DNA of 64,000 nucleotides, taken from Adiantum capillus-veneris. Its lineage: Eukaryota > Streptophyta > Polypodiopsida > Polypodiales > Pteridaceae. Of this stretch, positions 12,383 to 22,862 are shown one piece after another. The stretch covers positions 98,833,342 to 98,897,341 of the forward strand of contig CM043953.1 of the NCBI GenBank assembly GCA_014529385.2. The letters are read 5' to 3'. Each line of letters starts with the position of its first letter. Positions within the stretch are counted from its first letter, which is position 1. Below the pieces are notes generated by a model that worked only from the letters and a program-made list of their open reading frames with translations, was not told the origin of the DNA and did no database searches. Position numbers and translations under genes: made by a program.

Positions 12383-15190
12383 TTACTCTAATGTAGCATT
12401 GTAAGCATTGACAAGGTTCATACTATCCTTAAGTTGTACTCCTTGCATCCATTTAGCATCTTCAAAAGGATAATTTTTGAGCTTAATAAGATACCGTCGG
12501 ATTATCTTACCATGTCGTAGTACCTTGTCTTCATGCCGAACGACAGCTTCGGGTTGTAGCACCTCTTCTTGGTCTTCGATTTCGGGAGGGTCTTCAATAA
12601 TTGGTTCAATTGGTGGCTCTCCTTTGTAGGGCTTAAGTAGGCTTACATGAAAGGCATCGTGTATAAGCCAATGGTTGGGAAACTTGAGTTGATAAGCCGT
12701 CTCATTGATAGGCTTCAAGATTTGGAAAGGACCATAGTATCTTTTTGCTAGTTTAGCATAATACTTTTGATGGCCCGTAGGATTTTTGCCCGTCGTTTGC
12801 CTTAATCGAGCCTTAGGAAACTTGAGTAAGACCCAATCATTTTCGTTGAACATCAAGGCTCTTCTGTGCTTATTAGCAGCAGCTTTTTGCCTTTGTTGAG
12901 AGATGGCTATAGCCTCCCTAATCTTTTGAAAAGATTCTTGTAGGTCACGGCTATATTCATCGGCGGCGAAGATCTTCCCATGTACTTTGAGTAGCAAGGG
13001 ACTTTTAGGTCTTCCCTCTATGATCTCGAAAGGTGCTTTCCTAGTAGAAGTATGGATAGTATTATTGTAGGCATACTCTACTAGAGGTAAATACTTTTCC
13101 CATTGTGAGCGTTGATCTACTTCGGTAACATAAGTCTTGAGTAGATCGAGTATCGTAAGATTGGCTATCTCACTTTGGCCATCCGTTTGTGGGTGATAGG
13201 CCGAAGAGAAATTCAATCTTGCTCCTAGATTTTCAAAGAGACCTTTCTAGAAATTACTGGTCATTCTAGGATCTCTATCTGACACGATGGATGTGGTTAA
13301 TCCATGGTGCTTGAAAATCTGAGATATGAAGAGAGTTGCCATTTGATGTGCCTTAATAGTCTTTTTGACAGGAATAAAATGTGCTTGCTTGCTAAACCTG
13401 TCGACTATCGTCCATATTCCTGTATTCCCATGGATAGACTTGGGTAATCCAAAGATGAAATCCATGGATATACTCTCCCATGGTGAATTTGGAATAGGCA
13501 ATGGCTGGAGTAATCCAGGTTGCTTCCCTCTATCATACTTGGTCTTTTGGCATACTACACATTTTGAAACATACTCTTGTATGTCCACTTTCAGGGTAGG
13601 CCAATAGAAATATGTCTCTACTCCTCGGAGAGTAGGTTGAATACCTCTATGCCCTGCATATGGAGGAGCATGGGATTCATACATAACCTTCTCACGAAGG
13701 GAATGGGTAACACATAGCCTATTGCCGTGGAGAAGATAACCATCCTGCAAGGTGAATGGTTCCTCTTTCTTCCCCAAAGCAAGGGCTGACATTATGGCTC
13801 TAAAGTCAGGGTCAGTAGCATACTCATCTATCATAGAGGATAGATCATTGTGAGTAGCTATAGACACCGCATTAACTTTTGGTCGTCGTGAAAGTGCATC
13901 GGCAACTTGATTGTGCTTACCAGCTATGTGAGGAATATGGAAATTAAATTGCGAAAGAAAATTTTCCCACCTCATTTGTTTGTCGGAAAGCTTGGTTTGC
14001 GTCATAAAATACTTGAGACTTTGGTGGTCGGTTCGTAGGATAAATGGAGTCCCCAATAGGTAGTGCTTCCATGTGTTTAGGGCATGTAGAACAGCTAAAA
14101 GCTCTTTCTCATAAATGCCCAAGACTCGTTCATCACTATTGAGCCTTCGGCTCTCATATGCTATGGCATGCCCTTCTTGAAGCAAAACCGCTCCAAGGCA
14201 ATCACCACACGCATCACATTGGACCTCAAATGGCTTTGAGAGATCCAGAAGCACGAGGACTGGTTGGGAAGTAAGCTTCTCTTTGAGTTTTTCAAAAGCA
14301 TTTTGCTCCTTAGCAGTCCATACAAACTTAACGTTCTTCTTTGTTAAGTCGTGTAGTGGTCCTGCTACTTGAGAGAATTTTTCTATGAAGCGTCTATAGT
14401 ATGCACACATACCAATAAAGCTTCTTAGCTCATGCAGATTCCTTGGGTTAGGCCATGATTTTATTACCTCTAACTTTGATGGATCCATTCGAATACCATC
14501 GTGAGAGATAATATGACCTAGATATTGAATCTCTTGAAGGAAGAATTCACTTTTCTTTTGGTTGAGAAAAAGTTTGTTCTCCCTCAAGGCTTGAAAAATC
14601 ACTTGGAGATGTTGCTTATGTTCCTCCAAAGACTTGGAGTAGATGATGATATCATCAAAGAACACTCCAGTGAATTTACGATATGGTCTAAAATTTTTCT
14701 CCATGAGACGATTGAAAGTAGCTGGTGCATTAGTCAAGCCAAAAGGCATGACTAGATATTCATAAAGACCAAATGTTGTGCGAAACGCGGTCTTTAGGAT
14801 ATCTTCATCCACTATCCTTATTTGATGATAGACACTCTTAAGGTCAATCCTACTGAAGTAGGTAGAGCCTTGTAGCTTATCAAACAGATCTTCTACCCGA
14901 GGCACGGGAAATCTGTTTTTGATAGTGATATGGTTTAGTGCTCGATAGTCCACACACATACGATATGTACCATCTTTCTTTTGCACTAAAAGGACTGGAG
15001 AACAAAAGGGAGAGGAACTAGGCCTCACCATCCCTTTGTCTACCAATTCCTGTACTTGCCTCATAATCTCCTCTTGTTGAGCTTGTGAGACTCGATAAGG
15101 AGGTTTGTTAGTCGGTGAGCTTCCTGGAAGGAGCTCAATACGATCATCCCCTCGTTTTGGAGGTAGGTCTATAGGGATATCATCGATGAA
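12383..15190 (-). pseudogene. gypsy-1 pol: RT, RNase H, integrase and chromodomain-like tail
   Basis: The frame enters from copia-2 at 15190. It contains an RT (VDYRALN motif, then FFDD at nt 14651-14662 in place of the common YxDD), an RNase H, and an integrase with HHCC-type residues and two of the three catalytic acidic positions. A TAG at 13247-13249 then interrupts it; the frame reopens unchanged and carries the third acidic region (YHPQTDGQSE) and a C-terminal region that looks like a decayed chromodomain, ending at 12383. In gypsy-2 the equivalent codon is TGG. The insertion also removed the link to gag-protease. Only the single stop and copia-2 break an otherwise well preserved gene. 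Confidence 0.93.
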
Positions 15191-15512
15191 TGTAAAGAAT
15201 GAGGATGCAAGAGAGCTACACAAGACAAGCACAAAGCACACAGAGATGGAAAGCTTCTTCTTCTTCTTTACAAAAAAGAGAGTACAAAATGACTAAGTGC
15301 TAAAGCTGAAAAGTAGCACATATGTACATGCGGTCACTAAGTGTGAACTCGCTAGAAGCGTACTAGGCTGGCACTATAAGTGTAGTCCAGCTGTAGAATC
15401 ACTGGCAGAGATCCTCCGTGTCGGTCACCTAACGCGCCAGTGAGTAAATGCCGTAAGCGGCCAAGACCCGTAGTGGATGCTAGCTCAAGGTGTAGAGCTC
15501 GACATCTCAACA
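15191..15512 (-). repeat. copia-2 3' LTR (322 bp)
   Basis: Matches 20148-20469. It is preceded on the - strand by a G-rich purine tract (CGAGGGGGAG, about 15513-15522). The first 28 bases of the LTR encode the end and stop codon of the gag-pol frame. Confidence 0.95.
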
Positions 15513-18500
15513 CTCCCCCTCGAGCTCTGCATGTCGCAGAGTCCAAGCATAGTCCGGAAACGTCGAAGCTTCTCAGCTCCGAGGGCCTTGGTAAAGATAT
15601 CCGCTATCTGCTCCTCTGTGCTGACGTAGACCAAGTCGATGTCGCCCGCCAACACTCGCTCTCGAACGTAGTGGTAATGGACCTCTATGTGTTTGGTCCT
15701 GGCATGGAACACTGGGTTCCTAGCCAACTGCATGCTGCTGAGGTTGTCACAATGGATGAAAATCTGCTGGTCCACCTGCACTCCCAAGTCCTCAAGTAAT
15801 GTGCGTAGCCAAGCTACCTCGCACGCCGCAACTGCTGCACCTCTGTACTCGGCCTCTGTGCTCGATAAAGCAACCGTAGGCTGCTTTTTGCTGCTCCAAG
15901 TAACAGCAGCACTCCCAAAAGAGAACATGAAGCCACTCGTAGATCTCCTATCAACAATGCTACCTGCCCAATCTGCATCTGTATACCCATACAATGCTAA
16001 TGGTGCATCTGCTGCATAGAACAATGCGTAGTCAAGAGTACCTTGCACATACCTAAGTGTGCGTCGTACTCCATCCAAATGTGGCTTCCTCGGAAGTTGC
16101 ATGAACTGACTCTCCAAGCCTACTGTGTAGCTCAAGTCTGGCCTCGTGATAGTCAAGTAGATTAGACTACCCACAATCTTCCTGTACATGTTGACATCCT
16201 CAACAACATCACCCTTCTCTGCACTCAGCTTTGCATTCACATCCAAGGGAATAGAAATTGGCTTACAATCAGCCATACCATACTTTGACAACATGTCCAA
16301 AGCATACTGTCTCTGTGATAGCCATACACCCTCTGGAGTCCTGATCACCTCAATGCCAAGAAAGTAGCGCAACTCGCCTAAATCTTTCATTTCAAACTCC
16401 TGTTTGAGAAGACCCTTCACATGGTCAATCTCCATAGCATTGTCACCAACAATAATAAGGTCATCTACATATATGGTAATGACCACAATCCCCACATCAC
16501 TCTCACGTACATAGAGTGAATGATCAGCATGAGCTCTCCTAAAACCAATACTGACAAGATACTTGGCAATCCTGTCATACCATGCTCTAGAGCCCTGCTT
16601 CAAACCATACAAAGCTTTGAGAAGTCTGCATACATAATCTGGGTAACCTGGATCGACATAACCAGGTGGCTGATCCATATACACTTCCTCTTGCAACTCA
16701 CCATTCAAGAAGGCATTCTTTACATCCATTTGATGCATAATCCATCCTCTAGATGCAGCCACTGCTATGACAGCTCTCACTGTCGTCATCTTTGCCACTG
16801 GAGCAAAGGTCTCCTCATAGTCTATGCCATACGTCTGTGCATAACCCTTTGCGACCAGCCTTGCCTTGTGACGCTCAATGTTACCATCAGCCTTATGCTT
16901 GGTTTTATACACCCATTTACAGCCAATAGCTTTCTTGCCACTTGGCAATGGCACCAAATCCCATGTGTCATTTGCTTCCAATGCAGCCATCTCTTCATTC
17001 ACTGCATCATCCCAATGCACATTTCCAACTGCATCCTCAAAACATGTGGGCTCCACATCCTGTATCACCTTAGCCATGTAGGCTCGGTGATGCGCTAGAT
17101 ACCCATCATAAGTTAATTTCTGAACTGGATTTCTGACTCTATTAGATCTGCGCGGTCCTGGGTCACTCCTTTGCCCTCTAGCATCTTCTTGTACTTTCCT
17201 TACACCAGGTGTCCTGACAGCCGGAATTCCAAATTCCTCATCAAGACTTTGTTCAGAACCATCTGAATCCATGTCTACATGTGAAAAACCTGATGATGCA
17301 TCAACCATAAAGGGAGGTTCATCAACCTTTTCCTTTCCTTTTCGTGATACATTCCCTGTACCTGTTGGTGGAGTAACCTGCGTACGTAGTCTACCATTCC
17401 ATGGTTTCTCAACAGAGCCACGAGAAGAGGACTCTTGTGGTCCACTCAAAACCTGTGACTGTGGCCTCACATTTTGTACAACCACATCATCTTTTACATC
17501 AGCCCCAATAGTGCCATGTGCATTACTGTACCAGCTGCTCATCTCATCAAAGACTACATCTCTGCTCACTCGTAATTCTCGTGTAGTAGGATTGTAGCAC
17601 CTGTACTCCTTTTGTTCAAGGGAATATCCCACAAGAATACATTTCTCTGCTTTAGGATCCAATTTCCTACGCAACTCATCTGGTACATGCACGTAAGCTA
17701 TGCAGCCAAACACTTTCAAGTGTGCCAAATCAGGCTTTGTACCTGTAAACTTTTCCTCAGGTGTTACATCATGCACCGCAGCTGTAGGTGTTCTGTTCAT
17801 AATGTACACAGCTGTATTTACAGCTTCAGCCCAGAAATGATGAGGCATGTTCTTCTCATTCATCAATGCACGTGCAACCTCTGCAATGTGCCTGTTTTTC
17901 CTTTCTGCGACCCCATTCTGCTGTGGAGTATATCTGCATGTAAACTGCCTGTGTATACCATGCATTCGCAGAAAATCTGAAAAATCATTGGAGAAGTACT
18001 CTCCCCCTCCATCTGACCTCAATGTCTTGATTTGCATATCTGTCTCCTTCTCAATCATGACTTTGAAGTCTTGAAAGTGACCAAACACTTCACTTTTGTT
18101 ACGCATGAAGTAGACCCATACTTTCCTTGTATGGTCATCAATGAAAGAGACATAATACCTGCAACCATGTATACTTGCAGTATCGGTTGGACCCCAAACA
18201 TCTGTGTGCACCACCTCAAGTGGCTTTTTACATACATTGCGCTCATGTGGAAATGAGCCCTTTGACTGTTTTCCAAACTGGCATGCTGCACACACTTTAT
18301 GCATACCATCCACCTTGAATTTGGGAAAACCTTTTACAATCTGTTTTGATTGCATGCTGCGCAATCTCTGCTCATTGACATGGCCAATGCGTTTGTGCCA
18401 AATGTCAACATCAACCACAACACCTGTGCCCTGTGCAAATAATGCAGCTTTTACCTCATGCATGTCTACATTTAGCGTAAACATTCTGCCCACACATTTG

Positions 18501-19834
18501 CCCTCTGTGATCAGCTTACAACCATTCTGGAAATCTTCTACATAACAGCCATTTGGATTGAAGCGAACCTGCAAACCCTGCTTAACCATTTGTCCAACAG
18601 AAACAAGATTCTTTGTAATGTTTGGGACATGAAGTACATCTGCTAAGTACTTTGATTTCCCACTCTTCGTATTTAGAGGTATGTCCCCTACATGAGCAAT
18701 GGGGTGAGCTGTGTCATCTCCTGTCTGCACATAGCCTGACACATCTGGTTTGCGCATATCTCTAAACCACTCTCCACGAGACGTCATGTGATTAGAGGCA
18801 CCTGAATCCACATACCAAACATCATCTTGGGTGGAATTCTCTGCAGTCATTGTATTCATTACATGTTGCATAACAAACATGCGCTCGTTTTTGCTGTCAT
18901 CTGCATCTCTGCTAGTAGATGCATAGTTGCCCTGTTCTCTCTTTCTACTTGCTTTTCCCTTTGGACAGTCACGTGACATGTGACCTCTTTCACCACAAGT
19001 CCAACATTCTCTACTATCTGGAGTATGTTGCTGCCTGCTTGATCCTGCACCACGACCTCTTTGACTCCCCCTGCCTTGAGACTGGTTTCCCCTGCCACCT
19101 GTATTGTTTTGATTTGATTGACCTTCCAGAAATTGGCCCCTGCAACCCCTTGGGCCTCGACCACGACCTCTACCTCTACCTCTGTTGGAGTTAGAATAGA
19201 AGGCCTGTTCAGAATTATTTCTGCCATGAGAAGAAGATGTGTCAAGGTTCTTCTCCTCAAGAGTAAGCATAGAAATCAAATCTTGGAACACGGGGATGTC
19301 CTCTCTTGTATTCATGGAAGACCTAAAATGTACATACTCATCTCCTAGACCATCCAAGCATGCACGGACAATGTCATCGTCTTCCACTGAGACTTTAATA
19401 GATCCAAGAGCCTCAATGATACTCTTGATCTTCAAAGCATAATCATTGATGGAGAGGTTGTTCCTCTTAACCTGATTTAGCTCCGACTTTAGTTGAAGCT
19501 TCCTGGCCTTGGTGTTCACCTCGAACACTCTGCCTAAGTTTTTCCATGCAATGGCGGGGGTTTCAGCATCCTGTAGATAGCCCATCATGCCATCTGTGAT
19601 GCTCATAGAAAGCCAATACATCACTTTGCTCTGGCCTTGTTGCCAGTCCCTCAAAGCTTTCCTTTGTTCTGCTGTAGCATTTGCCTCGGGAATCTCTGGT
19701 TCCTTTTCATTGTCTCCTTCTACATAGTCCCAATAACCTTTTCCTTTTAGGAAATTTGTTATTCTGAACTTCCATGCAGGGTAGTTATTTTTCTCAAGCT
19801 TCTCAGTAACAATCTGACTGAAACCGTCAGACAT
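15485..19834 (-). CDS. copia-2 gag-pol polyprotein, open, 1,449 aa
   Basis: One uninterrupted frame holds the whole copia set. Gag has the KLEKNNYPAW start typical of the family and a Gly-Arg repeat at about 218-265. The zinc knuckle is C277-C280-H285-C290 and the protease motif is DSGA at 343-346. The integrase has H480/H485/C515/C518 and catalytic D545, D608 and E644. RT has YVDD at 1122-1125, and RNase H with the usual SSTEAEY and HARTKHIEVHYHYVRER motifs ends the protein. The last residues are encoded across the purine tract into the 3' LTR. The start at 19834 is the first ATG and fits the family's Gag N terminus. The product would be cut by its own protease into capsid, integrase and RT for replication in virus-like particles. 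All visible catalytic residues are present. Confidence 0.95.
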   Translation of the reverse strand: MSDGFSQIVTEKLEKNNYPAWKFRITNFLKGKGYWDYVEGDNEKEPEIPEANATAEQRKALRDWQQGQSKVMYWLSMSITDGMMGYLQDAETPAIAWKNLGRVFEVNTKARKLQLKSELNQVKRNNLSINDYALKIKSIIEALGSIKVSVEDDDIVRACLDGLGDEYVHFRSSMNTREDIPVFQDLISMLTLEEKNLDTSSSHGRNNSEQAFYSNSNRGRGRGRGRGPRGCRGQFLEGQSNQNNTGGRGNQSQGRGSQRGRGAGSSRQQHTPDSRECWTCGERGHMSRDCPKGKASRKREQGNYASTSRDADDSKNERMFVMQHVMNTMTAENSTQDDVWYVDSGASNHMTSRGEWFRDMRKPDVSGYVQTGDDTAHPIAHVGDIPLNTKSGKSKYLADVLHVPNITKNLVSVGQMVKQGLQVRFNPNGCYVEDFQNGCKLITEGKCVGRMFTLNVDMHEVKAALFAQGTGVVVDVDIWHKRIGHVNEQRLRSMQSKQIVKGFPKFKVDGMHKVCAACQFGKQSKGSFPHERNVCKKPLEVVHTDVWGPTDTASIHGCRYYVSFIDDHTRKVWVYFMRNKSEVFGHFQDFKVMIEKETDMQIKTLRSDGGGEYFSNDFSDFLRMHGIHRQFTCRYTPQQNGVAERKNRHIAEVARALMNEKNMPHHFWAEAVNTAVYIMNRTPTAAVHDVTPEEKFTGTKPDLAHLKVFGCIAYVHVPDELRRKLDPKAEKCILVGYSLEQKEYRCYNPTTRELRVSRDVVFDEMSSWYSNAHGTIGADVKDDVVVQNVRPQSQVLSGPQESSSRGSVEKPWNGRLRTQVTPPTGTGNVSRKGKEKVDEPPFMVDASSGFSHVDMDSDGSEQSLDEEFGIPAVRTPGVRKVQEDARGQRSDPGPRRSNRVRNPVQKLTYDGYLAHHRAYMAKVIQDVEPTCFEDAVGNVHWDDAVNEEMAALEANDTWDLVPLPSGKKAIGCKWVYKTKHKADGNIERHKARLVAKGYAQTYGIDYEETFAPVAKMTTVRAVIAVAASRGWIMHQMDVKNAFLNGELQEEVYMDQPPGYVDPGYPDYVCRLLKALYGLKQGSRAWYDRIAKYLVSIGFRRAHADHSLYVRESDVGIVVITIYVDDLIIVGDNAMEIDHVKGLLKQEFEMKDLGELRYFLGIEVIRTPEGVWLSQRQYALDMLSKYGMADCKPISIPLDVNAKLSAEKGDVVEDVNMYRKIVGSLIYLTITRPDLSYTVGLESQFMQLPRKPHLDGVRRTLRYVQGTLDYALFYAADAPLALYGYTDADWAGSIVDRRSTSGFMFSFGSAAVTWSSKKQPTVALSSTEAEYRGAAVAACEVAWLRTLLEDLGVQVDQQIFIHCDNLSSMQLARNPVFHARTKHIEVHYHYVRERVLAGDIDLVYVSTEEQIADIFTKALGAEKLRRFRTMLGLCDMQSSRGSVEMSSSTP

Positions 19835-20135
19835 CTTGAAGCACTAAGACAAAATAGCTGCAATCTACAAAAACCTGCAAATCTGTTGAACCTGCTATCG
19901 TGGTTCCTGTAACGCTTTCTACACTCAACGAGTGTCCACAATCAAGCGTACATACAACCACTGTACTTGTACAGTAAATCTCTGTATACTGCACTTTGGA
20001 GACCTGTTCAGAAACTTGTGCGAAAAACCCCTAAAAATTTTTCCGCTGCGCGAGGCGCCTTCGGCATCTGGTCGTGGATTGCGAACGAAGGGATTGTGAT
20101 GCTCTTGCTCTCTTAGCCTCTCTTGCCTGCACCAG

Positions 20136-20147
20136 GCTCTGATACCA
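20136..20147 (-). other. Primer binding site of copia-2
   Basis: Read on the - strand this is TGGTATCAGAGC, adjoining the 5' LTR with no spacer. It is the same initiator-Met type site as in copia-1. Confidence 0.92.
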
Positions 20148-20469
20148 TGTAAAGAATGAGGATGCAAGAGAGCTACACAAGACAAGCACAAAGCACACAG
20201 AGATGGAAAGCTTCTTCTTCTTCTTTACAGAAAAGAGAGTACAAAATGACTAAGTGCTAAAGCTGAAAAGTAGCACATATGTACATGCGGTCACTAAGTG
20301 TGAACTCGCTAGAAGCGTACTAGGCTGGCACTATAAGTGTAGTCCAGCTGTAGAATCACTGGCAGATATCCTCCGTGTCGGTCACCTAACGCGCCAGTGA
20401 GTAAATGCCGTAAGCGGCCAAGACCCGTAGTGGATGCCAGCTCAAGGTGTAGAGCTCGACATCTCAACA
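20148..20469 (-). repeat. copia-2 5' LTR (322 bp)
   Basis: Matches 15191-15512 with three differences by eye. Its left end abuts the primer site and its right end abuts the ACGAA target copy. The leader between the primer site and the gag ATG (19835-20135) shows no other gene. Confidence 0.94.
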
Positions 20470-22448
20470 ACGAACACATCTTGGAATCCTTTTAGAAAAG
20501 TAGACAAGTCTAACTCTTCTTGATTCCTATCATTTTCATTTGATGAAACATTATTAGCTTTTAGAGACTCTTTGACATAAATCATGTACGCAGAAACTGA
20601 GCTCTTCATTGATTTATCAAAAGAAAGAGGATTTACAAGTGGAATAGTGCGACCACGCTCACTAGCATCTATATACATGTTCTTTCCCCTGTAGGTGAAG
20701 TAAATTCTCCTTTCAGGGAACTTCATGTTGGCAGCCATGCGATCAAACCATGGTGCCCCTAGGATAACATCCTGATGTTGGAGAGGAGAGATGAAGAAGT
20801 CTTCTTTGTCGACATAGCTTTGGACATGAAGCCTCAACTTCCCAATCAAGGGAGTAACGGAGGCTTGTTGTCCCTTGAAAGCTGCATTAGCTGTTACTAT
20901 ATCTCCCATCTCAAAATCTTGAAAACCCAACTTGGTGGCCAACTCTATTGATATGAAGTTGAGAGTAGAGCCAGGGTCAAACAAGATGAAGGCATCATGC
21001 TCTCTTACCTTTCCCCAAGCATAGGAGAGTGATGATCCTTTGCAATGAGCATCCTCTTTTGGAGCTTCGATGGTGGAAGCCCTAGGAGTCTCATTGCGAG
21101 TATTCTTCTTGGGGCAAGAACGATAGCCATGTCCTTGCTCCCCACACTTGAAACATTTATGGTCCTTGCGAAAAGCTTCAAGCTCTTCAGGAGAGAGTTT
21201 GTTTTTACCTTTGTAAACTCCCTTCTCCTTGGACCGATTGTTGTTGTTGTTGTTGTTGTTGGAAGTGCCTTGGGAATTATTTTGAGCATTTGATTTCCCT
21301 TTTGCATCATTTTTATGTTTGTTTTCCATGGGCTTGACATTACGTCTAGCCCCTTGATGGAAATTGATGCGTGAAGCAACCATGGTGTGGTGGATTACTT
21401 CGGTAATAGTACCGGGCCGTTGAGAGTTGATGTATTCGGCCATCTCTTCAGGTAATCCCGCACAGAATTGCTGTCTTTGTTCAGCAAAGTCTATCTTTTG
21501 AAAGACAGTAGCTTTGAGATGTAAATCCCAAAACTTGTCTACATACTTGTTGATAGACTCATGAGAGAGAAGCTTCAAGCCGCGCCATTGGGTAAGAACT
21601 TTATCTTTAGTATCACTTGGAAGAAATTGCTTCATGATGGAAACTCGTAGAGTTTTCCATGTCTTTGGGGCTTCTCCATTGCCACGAAGGCTAGCCCACC
21701 ATTGACGAGCTGATTTTTGGAAGTGCATAGCTACATGGCGTAGCTTGGAGGACTCTATGAAGACCTCGTCCCCAAAGGCCGCATCAAATTGTTGGATGAA
21801 GGCCAACACTTTGTCGGTAGCACCAAAGGTGCCATCGTAGGTGAGAAAAGAGATACTCTTTCCTCCCTCCTTGAACTTCTTTAGATTTTGTGACCTTCGC
21901 CATGCAGGAAATGATTTGTGATGTCCTCCCCTCTTGTATTCTCTAGGAGAATAGCCATAACTTTCATCGGAAGAGGAGGAAGGTGAAGAAGAAGGAGAAG
22001 AGGGTGACCTCTTCCTAGCCCTTTTCTTCCTTTGTTTCGTCTCTTGCCTTTCATAGTCATGAGGAGAAGGACTATAGGTTGCTCTTTTCCTCTTGGGAGG
22101 AGTAGGCGATCGTCTAGACCGCCGTCTTCGTGGAGCCACATCTTCAGAAGAACTTAGACTGTCATTGCTTTCTTTCTCTTTGGATTCCTCCTCTCGAATG
22201 GTGGAGAGTCTTCTTTTGGGGGTCTCTTCAAGAGGCCTCCTAAGCTCTCTCTCCTTTGGAAGAGGAAGGGAAATTCCATAAGCACGAAGTTGTGGAGTAA
22301 CTTCGGCTTGCAAAACAGGGTTGCCCATAGCTTGTTGCAACCTAGTGACGAGATAATTCACAAACATGGGAGCATCATCATTAGCACCTTCATGTGCAAA
22401 ATCAAAGCTATCAATGTTCATTCTACTCTCTTGATTATTGTCAGCCAT
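20470..22448 (-). pseudogene. gypsy-1 gag-protease, truncated by copia-2
   Basis: The frame is open from 22490; ATG 22448 (residue 15 of that frame, MADNNQ) is the more likely start. Residue numbers here are from 22490. An Arg/Ser-rich basic segment lies at about 115-185, a retrotransposon Gag core at about 215-350, an eight-Asn run at 411-418, a CCHC knuckle at 446-459 (C446, C449, H454, C459) and a retropepsin motif DPGS at 505-508. At 20470 the frame runs into the copia-2 LTR, which adds the foreign tail VEMSSSTP and a stop at 20442. No stop occurs before that, so the break is only the insertion. Confidence 0.92.
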
Positions 22449-22849
22449 GTTAACAAAATTTATGTTTATACTTAGTGTATGCTTTGGCAATACAAAACCT
22501 TAGTTTCCACTCCTCTTAGCCTTTGAAAATCGGCTCTTAAGTATCTACACCCATGGCTCAAAGTGGTTAATTATAGAGAGTAGAGGAGTAGGTCTAACAT
22601 AGCAGAGTTGCCAAGGGCTAGCTCCTTTCGGACTTCTTATGGCTCAATAATGGTAAAGCCGTAGGCAAGTCTAAAAAGACTCCATTATTAAGTCCAAAGC
22701 TCCCGAGGTGTGCACCATCCCGCACATAGTGGGCTTAACAAAACCGATATTAGATCCCAGTTCCACTTACTCTATTATAATTAACAACATCAACCATTTA
22801 TAGGCTACTTAAGGACCTCTCTTCTTAAGCAAGAAAAGAGAAACCAAAT
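22449..22849 (-). other. gypsy-1 leader between primer site and gag
   Basis: Noncoding on both strands as far as I can see. It is the expected place for packaging signals but no specific motif is recognised. Confidence 0.6.
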
Positions 22850-22861
22850 GCTATGATACCA
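22850..22861 (-). other. Primer binding site of gypsy-1
   Basis: Read on the - strand this is TGGTATCATAGC, one mismatch from the initiator-Met primer site, and one base from the LTR end at 22863. Confidence 0.85.
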
Positions 22862-22862
22862 A

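Larger units (their letters stand above)
15191..20469 (-). mobile_element. Ty1/copia LTR retrotransposon copia-2, complete
   Basis: Two 322-bp LTRs (TG...CA on the - strand) differ at three sites by eye. They flank one long open gag-pol frame, a perfect primer site and a purine tract. The flanking five bases are ATGAA (15186-15190) and ACGAA (20470-20474), a target duplication with one transition. The insertion lies in the gypsy-1 frame just upstream of the RT, between the DVFV and DDIP residues. By structure this copy could still be autonomous. Confidence 0.95.
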
